Assembly: GCA_002762845.1 (NCBI GenBank)
Contig: PCYB01000020.1
Location: 1 to 17,908, forward strand
Length of the DNA stretch: 17,908 nucleotides
Direction: 5' to 3'
Source: Candidatus Woesearchaeota archaeon CG10_big_fil_rev_8_21_14_0_10_36_11
Lineage (GTDB): Archaea; Nanobdellota; Nanobdellia; Woesearchaeales; GW2011-AR9
Within the stretch, counting starts at the first letter, position 1; each line of letters begins with the position of its first letter. Below the pieces are notes generated by a model. That model had not been told where the DNA came from and did no database searches. It was given only the letters and a program-made list of their open reading frames with translations. This document shows positions 15,540-17,908 of this stretch, piece by piece. The translations under genes and the position numbers were made by a program.

Positions 15540-15962
15540 TTACAATGTTTCTATAACTTCTAATAATTTATCTATTGCTTCAGTAACTTTTTCGATATCA
15601 TTACTAATTATGCCTGCAACGTAATCGTTCGCCTCACTCATAATGAAAGCCGCTTTTTTTTGATTTAACAACGCCTCTTTCTTTTTCTTGAGATATTTTC
15701 CTAATGTGACTGTAAGTAGTCCTCTAACTGCATTTTTTGCTAAATGTAATGTTAGACTTATGGCTCCAATTAATACTGCCGTTCCCACTATAGCCGCTAA
15801 GCCTTTTTGTAACTTGCCCTCATTATCCCTTATTAAATTATTTTTATCTCTTACTTTAGCTTTGAGAACTGCTTTTAAATTATTTAAACTTCCTTTCAAA
15901 GTACTAACTTGCGTTTTAAGACTCGATTCCAAATGTCTTATGTCCTTTTTGTCAACAATCAC
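15540..15962 (-). CDS. C-terminal fragment of a helical membrane-associated protein split by an in-frame stop
   Basis: The longest start-to-stop frame opens at a GTG (15962) and gives 140 residues: a charged helix (RHLESSLKTQVSTLKGSLN), one hydrophobic segment (IVGTAVLIGAISLTLHLA, about 58-75), a lysine-rich stretch (KYLKKKKEALLNQKK) and a final helix. There is no in-frame ATG and no SD. The frame stays open for 16 codons upstream of the GTG (EHFEKERNAFHELVKL) up to the TAA at 16011-16013, which ends the preceding gene in the same frame. It therefore looks like the second part of one 342-codon gene interrupted by a single nonsense codon. Function not recognised. Confidence 0.55.
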   Translation of the reverse strand: MIVDKKDIRHLESSLKTQVSTLKGSLNNLKAVLKAKVRDKNNLIRDNEGKLQKGLAAIVGTAVLIGAISLTLHLAKNAVRGLLTVTLGKYLKKKKEALLNQKKAAFIMSEANDYVAGIISNDIEKVTEAIDKLLEVIETL

Positions 15963-16010
15963 GAGTTTAACAAGTTCATGAAATGCATTTCGTTCTTTTT
16001 CAAAATGTTC

Positions 16011-16568
16011 TTAAATCTCTTCTACCTCATCAAAACTTTGAATGTAATTTGTGTGCCGTAATTTACTTAACAGACCGATTTGAATTTCTAATTCGTTATG
16101 AAGAGTCTCTAACATAACTCTAATCATTTTAAGTCTGTTAAAAATAGGCCAATAACTTTCTCCCCATAACTCCCCAACTTCCTTTTTAAAATCATCAATT
16201 TCATTACCTGGTATACCATTCTCGACTAAGAACTCCGCCATGTTATAATGAGGGTCCATTTCTTGAATGTGAGTGTCCATAAAACTAAGTGTCTTCTTGT
16301 ACATACCTATTGTAGCAGAACAGTCAGATATATCTTCGCGCCAGTCAGTCTCTACTTTTGCAGTATGAATCTCTCGATATTTCGTTTCATTAAATCTCTT
16401 AATACGAAGGTGTACATCTTCGATTATGGGCGCGTTCTTAACAATAAACTCTTCCAAATGCTCAAAGATGTATTGTACACGATCCTGAGCAACTCCTTTC
16501 ACTAATGCGAATGCTTTTCCATGTACAAAAGAACCAACATGAAATGAATTATAACTTACTCTGAGCAT
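16011..16568 (-). CDS. N-terminal part of the same helical protein, ending at a premature TAA
   Basis: The 185-residue product is mostly alpha-helical and starts MLRVSYNSFHVGSFVHGKAF. Amphipathic segments include VQYIFEHLEEFIVK, DISDCSATIGMYKKTLSFMD and IFNRLKMIRVMLETLHNELE. It ends EVEEI at TAA (16011-16013); beyond the stop the same frame continues as coding-like sequence into the 140-residue frame. The ATG at 16568 has a TATA box 27-28 nt upstream and so is leaderless. The full ancestral product would be soluble helices followed by one membrane segment and a basic helical tail. No family is recognised. Truncation, readthrough or a sequencing error are all possible. Confidence 0.65.
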   Translation of the reverse strand: MLRVSYNSFHVGSFVHGKAFALVKGVAQDRVQYIFEHLEEFIVKNAPIIEDVHLRIKRFNETKYREIHTAKVETDWREDISDCSATIGMYKKTLSFMDTHIQEMDPHYNMAEFLVENGIPGNEIDDFKKEVGELWGESYWPIFNRLKMIRVMLETLHNELEIQIGLLSKLRHTNYIQSFDEVEEI

Positions 16569-16591
16569 ATCGAAAAGCTAAGTTCCTTTCG

Positions 16592-16599
16592 TTTAAATA
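16592..16599 (-). promoter_or_regulatory. TATA box of the split helical-protein gene
   Basis: TATTTAAA on the minus strand is centred about 27-28 nt upstream of the ATG at 16568. The 200 bp from 16569 to 16768 hold this box and no supported gene. Confidence 0.55.
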
Positions 16600-16768
16600 G
16601 GTTTTGTTTACCTTGAGGGTTTTCATGGGTTCATAACATTACAATTCCTGGAAATATGACTGCCCTCTTAATATTGGTTTTATATCTTCAATCGTGTGCC
16701 AAACTAAAAATGTTGCAACGGCTACACATTTACCATAAAACTAAAGATATATGTTTGTTTTTATCTTT

Positions 16769-17512
16769 TTAAACGTTTTGGCGTAATGAACTTATTGCAA
16801 TTTTATATATTTTGTATACGTGGTCCATTATTGATTTCAAGTTTTCACAATCTTCTTTGTTATATTCTATTAACAAATCTAAATATTCTTTATCGCCTGA
16901 CGCATGGAACGCTTTCCAAAGATCAACAGGATTGCCGTATAGATGTGAGGGCCTTTTCAGATTCAATATTTTCTCTACTTCTTTTAATCCGCCACTAAAG
17001 CCAAGAGTAACACAATGTGGCTTTAAATCAATATGGGGAATTTGCATTTTTATTCCCATTTGTTTTTGTATTTTAGGAATGTCAAACGAATGGCCATTAA
17101 ATGTTACCATTAATTTGTATTTAGACAATTCTTTTTCAATATTTTTTTTGTCTAAATTCACCCCTTTTACAAAAAAATTACTGCTAAAATAATTCGAGAT
17201 ACCAATCAACACCATTTTCCCATAAGAATCAACCTCAATATCCAAAAAACAACATTCGTCCTTAAAATAATCGTACAAACGCCACATTTCTTTCTTGGGC
17301 AATTTGTTAATGAAATAAGAAGAATCATCTTCAGAGAGCGCGTGTTGTGCTTCTTGAATTTTTCGGTTATAATATTGTTTTTTCTGTGGGGATATTCTTT
17401 TAATTTTCTTTGTTTTGATAAAATCCTGCCAATCAGTAATTCCTTGGCCCCATACATTTTTCTCTTTTGTTGTGCTTACTTTTTCTAAGAAAATGAACGA
17501 GTTTTTGATCAT
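16769..17512 (-). CDS. RNase H-fold DEDD exonuclease-like protein (YprB/RNase_H_2 family)
   Basis: From the ATG at 17512 the product is 247 residues. The N-terminal part (NSFIFLEKVSTTKEKNVWGQ, then GITDWQDFI) matches the helical start common in archaeal members. The nuclease core shows FLDIEV (Asp91, Glu93), VTFNGHSFDIPKI (Asn139, Asp144) and IEYNKEDCENL (Tyr217, Asp221, a Y-x3-D pattern as in DEDDy exonucleases). These residues should bind two metal ions for 3'-5' hydrolysis of nucleic acid. The family is predicted to process DNA or RNA, and the exact substrate is unknown. The frame opens at a GTG (17530) with another ATG at 17524. The ATG at 17512 is chosen because a TATA box lies 25-26 nt upstream and the homologous start begins there. 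The catalytic set is complete. Confidence 0.85.
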   Translation of the reverse strand: MIKNSFIFLEKVSTTKEKNVWGQGITDWQDFIKTKKIKRISPQKKQYYNRKIQEAQHALSEDDSSYFINKLPKKEMWRLYDYFKDECCFLDIEVDSYGKMVLIGISNYFSSNFFVKGVNLDKKNIEKELSKYKLMVTFNGHSFDIPKIQKQMGIKMQIPHIDLKPHCVTLGFSGGLKEVEKILNLKRPSHLYGNPVDLWKAFHASGDKEYLDLLIEYNKEDCENLKSIMDHVYKIYKIAISSLRQNV

Positions 17513-17533
17513 ACAATTACCCATTTTCACTTA

Positions 17534-17541
17534 TATTTAAA
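17534..17541 (-). promoter_or_regulatory. TATA box of the exonuclease gene
   Basis: TTTAAATA on the minus strand is centred about 25-26 nt upstream of the ATG at 17512. It overlaps or immediately adjoins the alternative GTG start at 17530, which argues against that start. Confidence 0.5.
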
Positions 17542-17782
17542 TCTTGGTTCACTACCTTTTAGTTATTAGAAAACTATATATATTGTCTTCATTTGGTTAA
17601 TAACCTACTGTTTAGGGGAGAATTGATTTTCACTTGTATGCTATGATTTTCGGATCTTTGTGTGCTTGTGTCTTGAAACTTCGGACCTTAACAATGGGGT
17701 TATTTTTCTTTATGTTCGTGTAATTTATTATACATTTCTTTATCCTATGTTTTTTAAACTTATATTAGTCTCCGACAAAAGT
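17542..17782. other. Intergenic region between exonuclease gene and HTH gene
   Basis: About 240 bp hold no supported gene. A TATA-like CTATATATATT (17574-17584) is followed by a perfect dyad GGTTA-A-TAACC (17595-17605) and later a T-rich stretch (about 17700-17711). This pattern could mark a short non-coding transcript of roughly 100 nt on the plus strand, but no stable fold, tRNA or snoRNA box was found. A 26-codon frame at 17643-17723 lacks support. Confidence 0.4.
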
Positions 17783-17791
17783 AAATTATAA
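17783..17791 (+). promoter_or_regulatory. TATA-like box of the HTH gene at the right edge
   Basis: AAATTATAA is centred about 30 nt upstream of the ATG at 17817, matching the leaderless spacing used elsewhere in the window. Confidence 0.4.
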
Positions 17792-17816
17792 GTACTAGGA
17801 CATCTTTCTATTTGGA

Positions 17817-17908
17817 ATGATATCTAAAAAAGAAATGGAATTAATTGTTAAGCTACACCAAAAAGGCAAAAAACAACAAGAAATCGCTGATTTGATTGGT
17901 TGTAGTCA
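17817..17908 (+). CDS. Partial gene for a helix-turn-helix protein, possibly transposase
   Basis: Only the first 30 codons are inside the window. The visible product begins MISKKEMELIVKLHQKGKKQ and continues QEIADLIGCS, a typical helix-turn-helix of the kind found at the start of IS630/Tc1-like and related transposases and in resolvase-type or simple regulators. No downstream catalytic domain can be seen, so the family stays open. If it is a transposase, the element edge may lie in 17542-17816, but no terminal inverted repeat could be paired within the window. Confidence 0.5.
   Translation, partial: MISKKEMELIVKLHQKGKKQQEIADLIGCS

Noticed and set aside
16639..16743. Minus-strand open stretch of about 32 codons (YGKCVAVATFLVWHTIEDIK and onward)
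   Set aside because: It reads protein-like but has no start codon, promoter or recognised family. Length is within chance for this base composition; at best a gene relic.
16569..16768. Possible tRNA-like T-arm (GGGTTCATAAC region)
   Set aside because: No matching acceptor, D or anticodon stems could be drawn on either strand.
17513..17530. GTG/ATG upstream starts of the exonuclease gene
   Set aside because: They overlap or abut the TATA box; the ATG at 17512 fits the leaderless spacing and the family N-terminus.
17643..17723. 26-codon hydrophobic frame in the right intergenic region
   Set aside because: The SD-like GGGGAG is too far away (more than 20 nt), there is no TATA at leaderless spacing, and the sequence is low-complexity hydrophobic.
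1..17908. CRISPR arrays, rRNA and canonical tRNA genes
   Set aside because: No regularly spaced direct repeats, rRNA cores or cloverleaf patterns were seen by eye; a covariance-model scan was not possible.

Overview
The window reads as AT-rich chromosome of a small-genome archaeon, most likely of the DPANN group near Woesearchaeota/Pacearchaeota. That placement is inference from gene families. The archaeal signs are the following. TATA-type boxes sit about 26-30 nt upstream of start codons with no ribosome binding site between them (leaderless mRNAs). Tryptophanyl-tRNA synthetase is of the archaeal/eukaryotic type. Several genes resemble lineage-restricted families known from uncultured archaea. 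Bacterial-type gyrase subunit A and ScpB are present, as is common in these archaea. No rRNA, tRNA, CRISPR array or phage module was seen.

Layout. At 1-3158 (+) lie a membrane-anchored winged-helix regulator, preceded by two related palindromes, and a secreted CARDB-type protein. At 3217-4431 (-) is a compact operon of three small coiled-coil proteins of unknown function that share a common plan. At 4528-6762 (+) is a large surface protein with two lamin-tail-like domains and a C-terminal anchor. At 6767-7811 (-) is an AAA ATPase gene split by a one-base frameshift. At 7927-12872 (+) is a chromosome-maintenance block: an uncharacterised two-domain protein overlapping scpB, then gyrA, then a THUMP/methyltransferase-fold protein overlapping the gyrA stop. 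At 12947-14400 (+) are a site-2-protease-like membrane protein without its zinc motif, a four-helix membrane protein and a 99-residue protein. At 14390-17512 (-) are trpS, a helical membrane-associated protein interrupted by one in-frame TAA, and a DEDD-type (YprB-like) exonuclease. From 17817 (+) an HTH protein, possibly a transposase, runs off the window.

Themes. Two genes are broken by a single lesion each: a frameshift at 7636-7638 and an in-frame stop at 16011-16013. These could be recent decay, recoding or assembly errors. Two proteins keep an enzyme fold but appear to have lost catalytic residues: the THUMP protein at 11760 and the S2P-like protein at 12947. The least explained and most coherent unit is the three-gene coiled-coil operon at 3217-4431. 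The scpB-coupled gene at 7927 comes next: it sits where an ScpA kleisin might be expected but does not look like one.
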